This document shows, one piece after another, positions 11,934 to 21,182 of a stretch of 64,000 nucleotides of DNA (within the stretch, counting starts at the first letter, position 1; each line of letters opens with the position of its first letter). The notes below the pieces were generated by a model. The model saw only the letters and a list, made by a program, of their open reading frames with translations, searched no databases and had not been told where the DNA came from. Origin of the DNA: Akanthomyces muscarius (taxonomy: Eukaryota > Ascomycota > Sordariomycetes > Hypocreales > Cordycipitaceae); the NCBI RefSeq assembly GCF_028009165.1, contig NC_079241.1:3100001-3164000 (forward strand), given 5' to 3'. A program made the translations under genes and the position numbers.

Positions 11934-12722
11934 ACTCGGCTATCTTTATAAAACACAGATCTTGTAGACGGCAAAGTGCATGGCGATTCCGCACGCAGTG
12001 CCCGTGTGTCAATATGAGGGGCGAGGTGGGATAATTGACAGCTCAAGACAGTAGATGACACTGGCCGTTATTACAAGCTGTCCACTTGAGCGCCAGCTAC
12101 GTAGCTGATTGCCGGCAAGTCATTGTGGTGACTAAGCAACGGTCCTCAGCAGCAATCACTGCCAGGGCGGTCTCCGACTCCGGTCCGTACTTTTCACATG
12201 TAGTGCATATTTGCAAATTTATGCATGACAGTTCTAAAAGGGATGGTTTTGATTGTTCATCCTTTTTTTTTTCTTGCTTGACCGTCATCTCACACCAACA
12301 GTCGATCATCCAGCATGAACCAGTGACATGCTACCAATACCAGGAGCCCTAGCTTAACTCCCCCGGCGCTCTCCACAGCGGCCAGCACCCACTGTGCTCT
12401 GTCATCCGTACAACACGTAAATGGGAGCAGGGCTCACGTCGCATAGCCGCAAAATCATGCTCTTCTCACCTTAGTACCACATATTCCGGTTTGGCCGCCG
12501 GCTCGGTCACGGAACAGCCCCGAAAGCAGCCCTCGGCGGATGTGGTGGAGACCTGTCTGTCGCTGATCGGCCGCGTCGGGTTCTCCCGATGAACTAACAC
12601 CGGCAACCAAGTCATCATACACTCATACGACGATAACATGTGCATTTATTATCGTCTTGCACTTCTGCCGATATGAAGCATGACAGATACGCCAATCTTT
12701 TGCAAGACTTGACATCATCGCA
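11934..12722. promoter_or_regulatory. Bidirectional promoter region, HRD3 / aminotransferase
   Basis: A 789-bp divergent intergenic region. It contains the 17-bp dyad listed separately at 12575-12591. An ATG at 12673 opens a frame that overlaps the aminotransferase start out of frame and ends at 12876; it would be inhibitory if transcribed, so the transcription start may lie downstream of it. Confidence 0.5.
12575..12591 (+). promoter_or_regulatory. 17-bp dyad, candidate Zn2Cys6 operator (copy 1)
   Basis: The element reads GTCGGGTTCTCCCGATG, with inverted arms TCGGG and CCCGA around TTCT (equivalently TCGG-N6-CCGA). It lies about 130 bp upstream of the aminotransferase ATG. The same 17 bases occur in inverse orientation at 23353-23369, in the MFS/amidase promoter. 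CGG-N6-CCG spacing is known for the Ppr1/UaY type of zinc-cluster regulators; the binding protein here is inferred. Confidence 0.6.
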
Positions 12723-14302
12723 ATGGCTCACCCTTTCGTGGCCAACTCCCACATCCTCCACCGCACCTTTGCGGCCAACCCAGAGCGTGTTGTTGGCACC
12801 AAAGGCATCCGCCTGGTTCTTGAATCGGGTCAAGAAATATTGGATGCCTCAGCTGGACCATCAGTCTCTTGTCTAGGTCATTCGCGGCCTGATGTTGCCC
12901 AAGTCGTGGCCAAACAGCTTACAGAGGTGCCTTATGTTTACTCTGGTTCACGTTTCACGTCCACGGCGACAGAGGACCTCGCGAGTCATCTTCTCCGCGA
13001 TCGTCCTGGCGGCCTGTCCAAGGCCATATTTGTCAACTCGGGCAGTGAAGCAACAGACGCTGCTCTGAAGCTTGCGTTTCAGTACTGGCGCGAAGCGGGC
13101 CAGCCGCAGAAGCGCTTTGTGATTGCTCGCAAGCAGAGCTACCATGGCAACACCATCGGTGCGCTGTGTGTGTCGGGCCATGACTCTCGAAGAGCTCTGT
13201 ATAGCGATTGGATGTCGACCAATGTGCGCTTCGTGGACCCTTGCTTCGCCTACCGTTTCAAGCGCCAGGGCGAATCCGATGAGATGTATGTGAAGCGCTT
13301 GTCCGATCAGCTAGAGGCTCAGATCCTTGAGCTGGGGCCGAAGAATGTGGCTGCATTTATTGCAGAAACCGTGAGCGGCACCACTCTGGGCTGTGCGACA
13401 CCTACCGAGGGTTACTTCAAAGCGGTTCGGGCACTCTGCGACAAATACGACATTCTACTCATCCTAGACGAGGTAAGTTGAGACGACGGGCGATCCCATC
13501 TGTACGAAGAGGAGCGTATATCTAACATTTTGTAGATTATGTGCGGCATGGGCAAGACCGGCACCATGCATGCTTGGGAGCAGGAGGGAATCCGCGGACC
13601 CGACATTCAGACCATCGGAAAGGCGCTTGGTGGCGGTTTTATTCCCCTTTCTGCAGTACTGCTACATCAGACTATATTTGACACACTGGCCAAAGGGTCT
13701 GGCGTTCTTGCTCACGGACACACATTCCAGGTGAGCACCCTCCGGATCACTGCGATCATTGTCAACTGACGATTCTCGAACAGGCACATCCTGCAGCCTG
13801 CGCAGCGGCACTATGTGTCCAAAAGGTCATCGAGAAAGAAAACCTGATTGTAAAAGTCGCGTCCATGGGAGATGTCCTTGGAAATTTGCTGCGGCGCGAA
13901 GTCGGCCCTCTTCCTCTTGTTGGTGATATCCGAGGTCGCGGTCTCTTCTGGTCCGTGGAATTCATGATGCACGGGCCTAGCCGCATACCACCTCCCCGAG
14001 AAGCCAAGTTCTGTGACCGCGTCGTCAATCGCGCCTTGGAACTAGGCCTGAATATCCTCGGAAACCTGGGTGTGACGGGCGAGGTATACGTGGACCACAT
14101 CATGATCTGCCCTCCTTACATTGTTTCTGAGGAGGAGTTGCGCGACATTGTTAGACTGCTTGTTGAGGCGATACAGGACGTGACCAAAGAAATGGCTTCT
14201 TGGGTTACGGGAAGCACCAGGTCAGATGCCAAAGTTGCCGCGCCTTTGCCTTCCGCCATGGCCAATGGCCATGTCAACGGTGTAAATGGACACACACATT
14301 GA
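12723..14302 (+). CDS. Class III (omega/GABA-type) PLP-dependent aminotransferase
   Basis: Predicted exons 12723-13472, 13536-13730 and 13784-14302, 487 residues. It shows the fold-type I, class III signatures: GSEATDAALK near residues 100-110 (cofactor phosphate loop), SYHGNT, the LILDEIMCGMGKTG block with the PLP-contacting Asp, and the Schiff-base lysine at about K279 in TIGKALGGGF. Class III enzymes move the terminal amino group of omega-amino acids, amines or 2,2-dialkylglycine to an oxoacid; the substrate cannot be told from this. The C-terminal 30 residues (ending in an Asn/His/Gly-rich stretch) extend past the domain. It is the first gene of the accessory block, has the dyad element in its promoter and converges on the cupin gene. 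Both introns are short and frame-consistent. Confidence 0.9.
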
Positions 14303-14715
14303 ACACGAGGGACAAGGAACCTGATACAGTAGTATAAGAGAGTAACTCTATATGATACAAGTTAGTTCGGACCAATCGAAGTACCGTGAGCTCGTCTTGT
14401 TTTGACATTACACTGTGCGCGACGATGCATAAGACTAGACACGCACGCGGCAGATGTCACTGCGTAGATGTTTGTCAAGTTAACATTGCCCGTTGACCCA
14501 TTAACTCACTTGATGATCACCGCTGATCATCCCCGATGGGATTCAGTCCCGCATTTCTACACCAACAGCTTCAAACCATCACTCAATTCAATGTGTATTT
14601 GTAAGAGTAAAAGAGATTACCAATAACCCTTCTTCACAATCACCTCCTCAATTCGTAGGAAGGATCAGCTATACATTTTCTGCTTCACTAACTCCAGCTT
14701 CTAACCTAGTAATTT
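14303..14715. other. Convergent 3' intergenic region
   Basis: AT-rich sequence between the aminotransferase and cupin stop codons. No gene is visible; presumably two 3' UTRs. Confidence 0.6.
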
Positions 14716-15309
14716 TTATCTTACAAACTGATTCGCATAGTCAGCCCCTAGACCGACCTCCTCATAATGCTTCCTCGCCAGCTGCAACTTGCTAAAAACA
14801 TCCTCGACGCCGACAGGATTGCCATCAGGGTCCACATAGATGTAAGCCCCGGTGACATGGAACAGCGTTGCCATCTCCTTGACGTCGTCGGGAACGTGAA
14901 GAGTGTGAATATCACCCGGGGGCTCGAAGGCATAGCCGCCCTCGGTGGCCCACCAGGGATGCTCGAGATAGTGCCAGCGTCCGCGGAGAACGACGGCATG
15001 GACAGGGCCGGCATGACGATGTCTGGACAGAATGCCCGACTTTCGCACACGTAGAATATTGACAAAGTAGCCCTGAGAGACGCTGAAACACAGCGGTCGG
15101 AACCAAACACCGGGACTTTGAGGCACCCAGAGACGCTCATCGCACTCTAGGTCCATGATGCCGGGCTGGACAAGATCATCGAGGACATTGGGAAGAGGAG
15201 CTCCTCGGTAAGGAACGGCGGCCTGGTCATAAGTCTGTGACTTTTTGGACACTTCAGGGTCCGCTGATGGATCAGAGACGGCCGTCTTGTCTGAGCGTGC
15301 AGGTGTCAT
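14716..15309 (-). CDS. Cupin dioxygenase of the 2,4'-dihydroxyacetophenone dioxygenase type
   Basis: An intronless 197-residue protein. After a polar N-terminus it has one cupin barrel: WVPQSPGVWFRPL, SRHRHAGPVHAVVLRGRW and EPPGDIHTLHV. Candidate iron ligands are H97, H99 and H135. Their spacing matches, from memory, the three-His iron site of bacterial 2,4'-dihydroxyacetophenone dioxygenase. That family cleaves the C-C bond between the carbonyl and hydroxymethyl carbons of an aryl hydroxyketone, giving an aryl carboxylate and formate. The usual cupin Glu position holds His104. Substrate identity in a fungus is inference; a related aryl or alkyl ketone is possible. It shares its upstream region with the Zn2Cys6 regulator, which is divergent, and that region carries an array of GTCGG half-sites. 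Confidence 0.8.
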   Translation of the reverse strand: MTPARSDKTAVSDPSADPEVSKKSQTYDQAAVPYRGAPLPNVLDDLVQPGIMDLECDERLWVPQSPGVWFRPLCFSVSQGYFVNILRVRKSGILSRHRHAGPVHAVVLRGRWHYLEHPWWATEGGYAFEPPGDIHTLHVPDDVKEMATLFHVTGAYIYVDPDGNPVGVEDVFSKLQLARKHYEEVGLGADYANQFVR

Positions 15310-16395
15310 GGTGAGAGTCGTAGTTGTAGCCGCTTAGCTGAGACTAATGGTGTTGTACAGGGTTGCGCTTTGATGGTGATTGAGTACGGGATAGCGACCG
15401 AGATGTTCTTGTCGCTCACTTTGCCTAAATGTAGTTTATTAAGTCGTTTCCAAGTCGATTTTGCCACTCGCCGAAACTTGCGAAGCCGAAGTGCATCATT
15501 GAATAGACCCGTTACAGTGGCCTAGAGTCGGTAGCGTCCATCTCGAAGCCGAGCGGTCCTCTGTCCGTCCGTCGGGCGTCGGGAGGGCGTCGGGATGGCG
15601 TCGGCTTCTCCGAAACATTGTTGGGGACATTATGCAGCTTGCTGCACCCCGCATTACAGAGGTCGGGCTAGGCAACCGAGTTTGGGGGTCATGATGGATA
15701 ATTAGTGGACACAGGATTGGTCAGTGTTGGTGCGTGATAACCATGCAACGAAGTGCGCCGGGAGACTAGCTGCGGTATCGGGCAGACAGATAGTCTATAA
15801 GCCTACCAGTAAGTCCGTTATCTTTACGGTAGGTGCGTGATGGTCTGTAGATGCACAGCTGACCTCGTAGTTGTAGCAAGCTCCCAGCTTCCATTGGCGA
15901 AGCAAATTGTTGGCTTGGTGGTATCAAGTGCGGTTCTGCTTTGCTCGGTAGCAAGCAATGATGTAGCAAGGAGAGAAACACTGAGCTAATTAAGTTAGGG
16001 CTGCATTAGCTTCGTATAATGGTTCTCTTTCGCAGTTCATCATTGCTCTACCCAGGGGAAACTTCAACATAAGGAGAGTCATCTTTACCAGCGCACTAAT
16101 ATTGCCATGTGGGAGAATAAGCTTGATTTTCGTGTCAAAAAGTAGGCACAGCTACCATGGTGATGATTGAGTTTTCCCTCCGAGAAACGGCATTACAGAC
16201 ATTGGGGGTGGAGAATCCGGGGGACTGTGGCGCTTTGGCTCTGATACAGTAGTCCAGCTCTCCAGCTAATGTTACGCGGCTGCCAGATCATGCAATCTCT
16301 GTCAAAAAAACGGCTGTGACGCTTCGGACCAGGTCTCGCGACAGAATTATCAGATTTTGTCGCCTGAAAACTCGATACCAGTACCACTTCCGCGG
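15310..16395. promoter_or_regulatory. Bidirectional promoter region, cupin / Zn2Cys6 regulator
   Basis: A 1,086-bp divergent intergenic region. Apart from the GTCGG array at 15571-15613 I see no other clear element. The frame upstream of the regulator ATG stays open back to a stop at 16267 but contains no ATG. Confidence 0.55.
15571..15613 (+). promoter_or_regulatory. Array of four GTCGG half-sites, last three at 11-bp period
   Basis: GTCGG begins at 15571, 15578, 15589 and 15600. The last copy runs into CTTCTCCGA, giving GTCGGCTTCTCCGA, a one-base-shorter relative of the 17-bp dyads at 12575 and 23353. Eleven-bp spacing would place half-sites on one face of the helix. A target for the neighbouring zinc-cluster regulator is inferred. 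Confidence 0.45.
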
Positions 16396-19055
16396 ATGGA
16401 GATGCCTGTGCAACCGGCGGGCGCCGGCTTGGGACCCCTACCAGCCGGTCGAACGGGTCACGCTTGTGCACAATGCCGGCACAGGTGAGCAGCTTCACCG
16501 AGAGTAGAAGCCAACCATACACGACACTCACGCGGCATGATAGAAAGCAAAAGTGTGGCGGGTTCACGCACGACATCAAGTGCCGGCCGTGTACCACACG
16601 CCGAGTCAAGTGCAGCTTTCAAGATGAGGTGATGGACCTGCGGCACAATCCGTACCTGCGCATGAACTCACCTACATCAGAGACGGCGGGCGCGGAAAGG
16701 TCTGCGATTGGGAACTTCGCTGTCTCTTCGTCCTCTGCTGCCCTGATTCCGGCCTTGTCAGTCCTGGAAGAAGGCGACAGTGCTACGTCGCTTCCTGCAT
16801 CTAGAGTCGGAGAATCTTTACCCATGCATAATGAACTTCCAAGGCAACTTCAGTCTTTGACAGAAAGGTGTGGCTCGTCTGGTCCGGTGTGGTTCAATTG
16901 AGCTGGCTCTTAACTGACCGCATGTGGTAGGATTGCCGATCTTGAGAGACGATTGGTCTCAGCACAGGGAGGAAACAACGGCGGCACAGTCACAAGGAAT
17001 AATCACGACTCCAACACTACTAACAGCCATCACTCTAATTTCTCCAGTCCCTCGTCATCTCAACTTCGGACAAATTTGCAGCTTCCTACAGAGCCTGGAT
17101 CATCCCAGCAACACCAACAGCATTACCCATCTCCTCCACTAATTTCGTAAGTGCAGTATTGGTCTTGGAACTTACATTTGCTCTAGCATATTTATTTTCT
17201 TCCATTTTTGCGTCTCTCAAAGTCCTGTTGCTGACAATAAGTGTTTCTTCAGCTCCCCGGGTGCCGCAATGACCGATGGGCCGCTAAAGACACTGAACAA
17301 TTTCCCCATGGACGATCCTGTAGAGACTGAAGTACACGACCCTATATCGCGGCCAGTACTGACTCAAGGAGAAGCTTATGTTATGCTGAAGCTGTGAGTG
17401 GTGCTCATTGCTTTCCGATGTCAAGTAACGCAGCTCATCGACATAGGTTCTTTACCCATGGCCACCCAAATGCGCCTTTCCTGGATGTGGAACTGGATTC
17501 CGACCCGGATCGTGTTAGATCGAGTAGCACTTTACTCTTTCTTGCTATTCTTTCTATTGGCGCTCGATTCTGGGGTGCTTCGTCACAGTAAGTACCATTT
17601 GAACAGCTTCCTCGTCCCACAATAGCTTACAATGGCCAGGTCGTCATGCTGGCTTCATCCTCGGTACACCGAAATAGTTCGCTTACTCGACGCTGAGATG
17701 ATGCGCGTGACTCTACGTCCAAGGCAAGAAGATCATAAGCTTGAGACTGTTCAAGCCCTCATGCTGTGCGCACACTGGATGCCTATGGATGTTTCCGCTG
17801 ACAAGAAACGATATCAATCTCGGTTCTCAGAAGCGGGCGCTTGGCATTGCCTTGGCTTAGCTATCCGATGGGCAACATCTCTTGCATTAGACAGAAACTG
17901 CCACGTGAGTTTTCAGTGTCCGGAAACAGTGACGAGAATGGACGCGCGCAAATATCGAACCATGCTGTATCTCATGGAGAGTGATCATTAGTAAGTTCCG
18001 CGACAGGCCTTCAACACTTTTAACATGATTTTTGGTTCACCAGGTTGATGCTAATGTCGTACAGCCTTGCTCTGTCGGCTCGACGTCCCTCCCATCTCAA
18101 CCCCGAATCCATGAACGGTGCCATCGCAAGTTTTCTTCACTGTCGATTCGTGCAATCCACCGATATGCGCCTTGCATCTCTATTTCAAGTTGCATACGGC
18201 GCTCACTTTACCAATTGTCGGCCGACAACGATTGAAAGCGTTGAGGCATTTGACAGAGACGTCCAAATAGTCGAGAAACAATTCACGTCTAATCAGAGCA
18301 ACCAGTCAACGGATACCATGAGTCAGCACTTCCCATTCACCTCGCTCCGGTGGTACCGACTATCTTATACCTGCGCCTTCCTCGACAACATCGACCAGGG
18401 TCAAAGGAAGGGCAAAGCACTCATGTGGGCGATTGATTGGGCTAGCCAGATTCTGATTCACCTGTCGATGCCGCCCTCTTCCGAGACCATAGATTCATTC
18501 ATCAGCCTTGCGCGATTAGAACCTGATTCGGGCATCGTCAACCTCATGTCCTTTGCCATCGACCACTACTACGTCGTAATATCATATGCTTCCTTCTTTC
18601 TTGTCAACAGCTGGCTAAGGAACTTTGTCGACTGTAAGTGTACTCATTCGCATCACCTCCAAAGCAGCAGCTTGAGAAAACAGTACACTAACACGCCTCT
18701 TTGCATAGTAAATCTTCAATCAAATTCTCAGCATTCAGAAAATCCATTAGTTCAAGAGCGATCGAGCTCGTTGCTCTATCGTCTGGTTGATCTTGCTGCT
18801 CGCACCCTGGAGGCATCCAGTCCGCCAGAGGGGCATCTCGCTCGCCGATATGTTCCGCTGCTGCGCGGCATGGCAGATCTAATTTTGACCGACAGCACTC
18901 AGGCACAAGGGATTAATTCTGATTCAAGTGCAATGACGGCAGACGTCGACATGTCAGAGCAGTTACAAAACACTATCGGAGAAGATTTGTGGGAACTATG
19001 GCAGCAGGCGGGCTTGGAACCCATCAATTGGCAATTGCCGGACTTTGCTCCTTAA
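16396..19055 (+). CDS. Zn2Cys6 binuclear-cluster transcription factor, likely cluster regulator
   Basis: Predicted exons 16396-16484, 16544-16867, 16931-17146, 17253-17393, 17447-17587, 17640-17990, 18065-18633 and 18709-19055, 725 residues. The zinc cluster is spliced from exons 1 and 2: C24-x2-C27-x6-C34, then C43-x2-C46-x6-C53, rich in Arg and Lys. Residues from about 138 (RIADLERRLVSA) form a short coiled coil, the usual dimer element. The rest resembles the fungal middle homology region (FFTHGHPNAPFLD, ILSIGARFWG, LALSARRPSHLN). The seventh exon is joined at the CAG before 18065; the more obvious CAG at 18043 would create a stop. The start is the first ATG after an in-frame stop. Its central place, and CGG-type dyads in cluster promoters, suggest it controls the neighbouring genes. 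Confidence 0.85.
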
Positions 19056-19090
19056 AAACGAGGGCAGTTTTGCAATTTTGGAGAAGGAAA

Positions 19091-19132
19091 TTATCGCGAG
19101 GAAGTTATCGCGAGGAAGTTATCGCGAGGAAG
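19091..19132 (+). repeat. Three tandem copies of a 14-bp unit
   Basis: The unit TTATCGCGAGGAAG is repeated three times without change, starting 35 bp after the regulator stop codon and therefore probably in its 3' UTR. A recent slippage minisatellite is the simplest reading. Confidence 0.85.
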
Positions 19133-19229
19133 CGTTTCATATTAAGGAAAAAGTATTTACCTAATTCAACTCAATAAGACAGCTATCTTCAGCCTTCCCT
19201 ACAACCAGGATACCTCTTCAGTCACCGAC

Positions 19230-20444
19230 TCATTTCCCCTTTTTGTCCTCAACCAGTTGCGCCAGCTTGATCTGCATAAGCAGGGACAGCTCATCGTAGA
19301 CGTTCCACTCATCGACAATCTTGCCATTTTTGTAGTGGTAGTGCGTCATGCCCATGACCTGCAGCCTCTGGCCCTTGGGCTTGCCGAGCTCCGTCAAAAT
19401 ACCATGGCCGAGTAGGTGGCCCTCGATGATCCAACGCACAGCAACCTTGACGCCGCCTTCGTCACAGGGATTGGAGCAGATATGCTGCGGCGTGTAGACA
19501 CCGTCGGGTATCGAGCCGAGAAGAGCAAGGTGCTGGTGAAGAACGGCGGCGGGGCCGTACAGCTCGACCATCTTGGGGCCGTGGTATTGCGCGTTTTGCG
19601 CATAGACCTTGTTGATGCGGCCAAACATGCGCTTGTTCCAGACTTCGTACAGCCATGACAGAGTCTCCGCCTCGATTTCGTTGTTGGCAATGGACGTGTC
19701 GCCCTCGTCTCCGGGGAGCTGCTGGCCGATGATGCGGCGGTTCTCGCCAATGTCGACAGCCTCGAGATTCCTGTCAAACAGGGCCTTGGCCGTGTCGTAG
19801 GCCAGGGCGTGGGCATCAAGGCCGAGCTGCTTGACAATGGCCATGTTGTCGGCGACAACCCACTCACGATAGATCTTGTTCTTGTAGATCATGCAGTCGG
19901 CGATGGTGCGGGATGTAAAAGTCCGACCAGTAGGAGGGCCAAAGTGCCCGTGTTGTGTGTGTCGCCCATGCCCAGTGACAAGATGCGAAGTATAGAACCC
20001 CTCCTTGTCGTTTCCGCTCCAGAGAACCTGGGTGGCCATGCCACGCCGTTCGGGAAACGATACCAGTCGCTGAATGGTATCTCGCACAATTGTTTCACGG
20101 TCGTAAATGGTGCCCATTGTGCCGTAGAGAATGCAGTTATGCGTGTAATGGGTATAGATCAGGCCAATGTCGCGCTCATCCCAGATTTTGTGGGTGCATC
20201 GGACAATGTAGTCAACAATGTCTGTGTAGCAATCGTCGAAGCCCTCCATGGACTGGGCTCGCTGTCGGTTTGAAGGCGCGACTTCAGCATAGTCATTGCG
20301 CTCGACCTGGAGCACGGCGCTGCTCGGACTATCGTCAGCTGCGCCATTGATGGATGTCTGCTCATCGGCATGGTGATCTCCATTTTTAAGAGAGTTCTTC
20401 TGCATGGCGAGCGATAGGCTATCCATGTTGGTTGTGGTTGGCAT
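19230..20444 (-). CDS. Tandem SnoaL/NTF2-like protein (polyketide-cyclase fold)
   Basis: An intronless 404-residue protein. After a polar tail of about 70 residues there appear to be two NTF2-like cone domains in tandem: residues about 75-215 (DIVDYIVRCTHKIWDERDIG ... REWVVADNMAIVKQLG) and about 245-400 (ETLSWLYEVWNKRMFGRINK ... IVDEWNVYDELSLLMQI). Each ends with the typical K-I-x-x-E/D-W strand. SnoaL-like folds serve as aldol cyclases, dehydratases, hydrolases or simple ligand binders. No unique catalytic set can be assigned here, but conserved-looking His and Asp residues (THYTHNCILYG, AQYHGPKM, HYHYKNGK) line the two cavities. It sits between the regulator and the MFS transporter, on the minus strand, so a pathway role is likely but inferred. 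Confidence 0.75.
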   Translation of the reverse strand: MPTTTNMDSLSLAMQKNSLKNGDHHADEQTSINGAADDSPSSAVLQVERNDYAEVAPSNRQRAQSMEGFDDCYTDIVDYIVRCTHKIWDERDIGLIYTHYTHNCILYGTMGTIYDRETIVRDTIQRLVSFPERRGMATQVLWSGNDKEGFYTSHLVTGHGRHTQHGHFGPPTGRTFTSRTIADCMIYKNKIYREWVVADNMAIVKQLGLDAHALAYDTAKALFDRNLEAVDIGENRRIIGQQLPGDEGDTSIANNEIEAETLSWLYEVWNKRMFGRINKVYAQNAQYHGPKMVELYGPAAVLHQHLALLGSIPDGVYTPQHICSNPCDEGGVKVAVRWIIEGHLLGHGILTELGKPKGQRLQVMGMTHYHYKNGKIVDEWNVYDELSLLMQIKLAQLVEDKKGK

Positions 20445-21182
20445 ATTGACGAGTTGATCAGAATAGTGAAGAATGTGTCTATGACAGGAGAGTTTGGAAC
20501 TTCACAATATTCCCGGGCAGCGACGTCGGCCTTATTAGGATATGGACTATGGCAGTCAACTCCGACTTACCGGGCCCTGTATGTCATCCGGCGCCGGCTG
20601 GGCTGTGGAGTGTGTGGTTGCCTACTATCGGCGCCGACCGTTACAGGGTCCTGGGAGCTAGGCACAGTACCCAAATGCGGGGAAGATAAATGCATGTGTG
20701 GATTAGAAATTGCATAGGCCGGCGCGGTATCTTCTACTTGACGGGTCGGCAAGCCGGAGGCTGTAACGGGTTCTACCGATGGGGCCGACTGGCGCAGGAT
20801 GGGGCAGGCAATCCTGCTGCGAGTATCGGACCCTGCGTATTTTCTATGCCGCAAAATCCTGAAAATACTCTGGAAGTAGAATGAGTAGATATGCCTTCAA
20901 TTTCAGAAGCTAGTGTTCACGATGAGACAAATTCTGATTCAGCCGGTAGCGAAGCTCGCGCTTTGGCGATGGAGTATGAAGTTGTAAGAGAGCTATGTCG
21001 ATAAGAGAATGCGAGACACTATTGTGGTCATTGTAAGCCACTAGAACAGGCCACAATATCTTCATGGCACCTTAGTAAAGATGAATTTCTGGTTTCCGTT
21101 CTTGTTCACTTAGGTTACTTGGTAGGAGACAATAAGATCTTTCCATTGCTAATATTCTCGTCCGAAAAGTCCCGCTTTACAC
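20445..21182. other. Intergenic region upstream of the SnoaL-like gene
   Basis: A 738-bp region that should carry the promoter of the SnoaL-like gene and the 3' end of the MFS gene. It holds the perfect 10-bp palindrome TCGGCGCCGA at 20628-20637, about 185 bp upstream of the start. A degraded open frame at 20892-21130 is listed separately. Confidence 0.5.
20892..21130 (+). pseudogene. Broken reading frame with a zinc-finger-like CxxC, origin unknown
   Basis: An ATG at 20892 opens 38 codons of Ser/Glu-rich protein to a TAA. Ignoring that stop, the same frame continues for about 40 more codons with ENARHYCGHC and an amphipathic stretch. A relic of a transposase-type N-terminus or another mobile gene is possible. 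No terminal repeats were found, and chance is not excluded. Confidence 0.2.

Noticed and set aside
18034..18043. Acceptor CAG at 18043 for intron 6 of the Zn2Cys6 gene
   Set aside because: Joining there gives TA+G, a stop codon. The later acceptor at 18064 restores the frame (HYLALSARRPS) and has a CTAAT branch point at the right distance.
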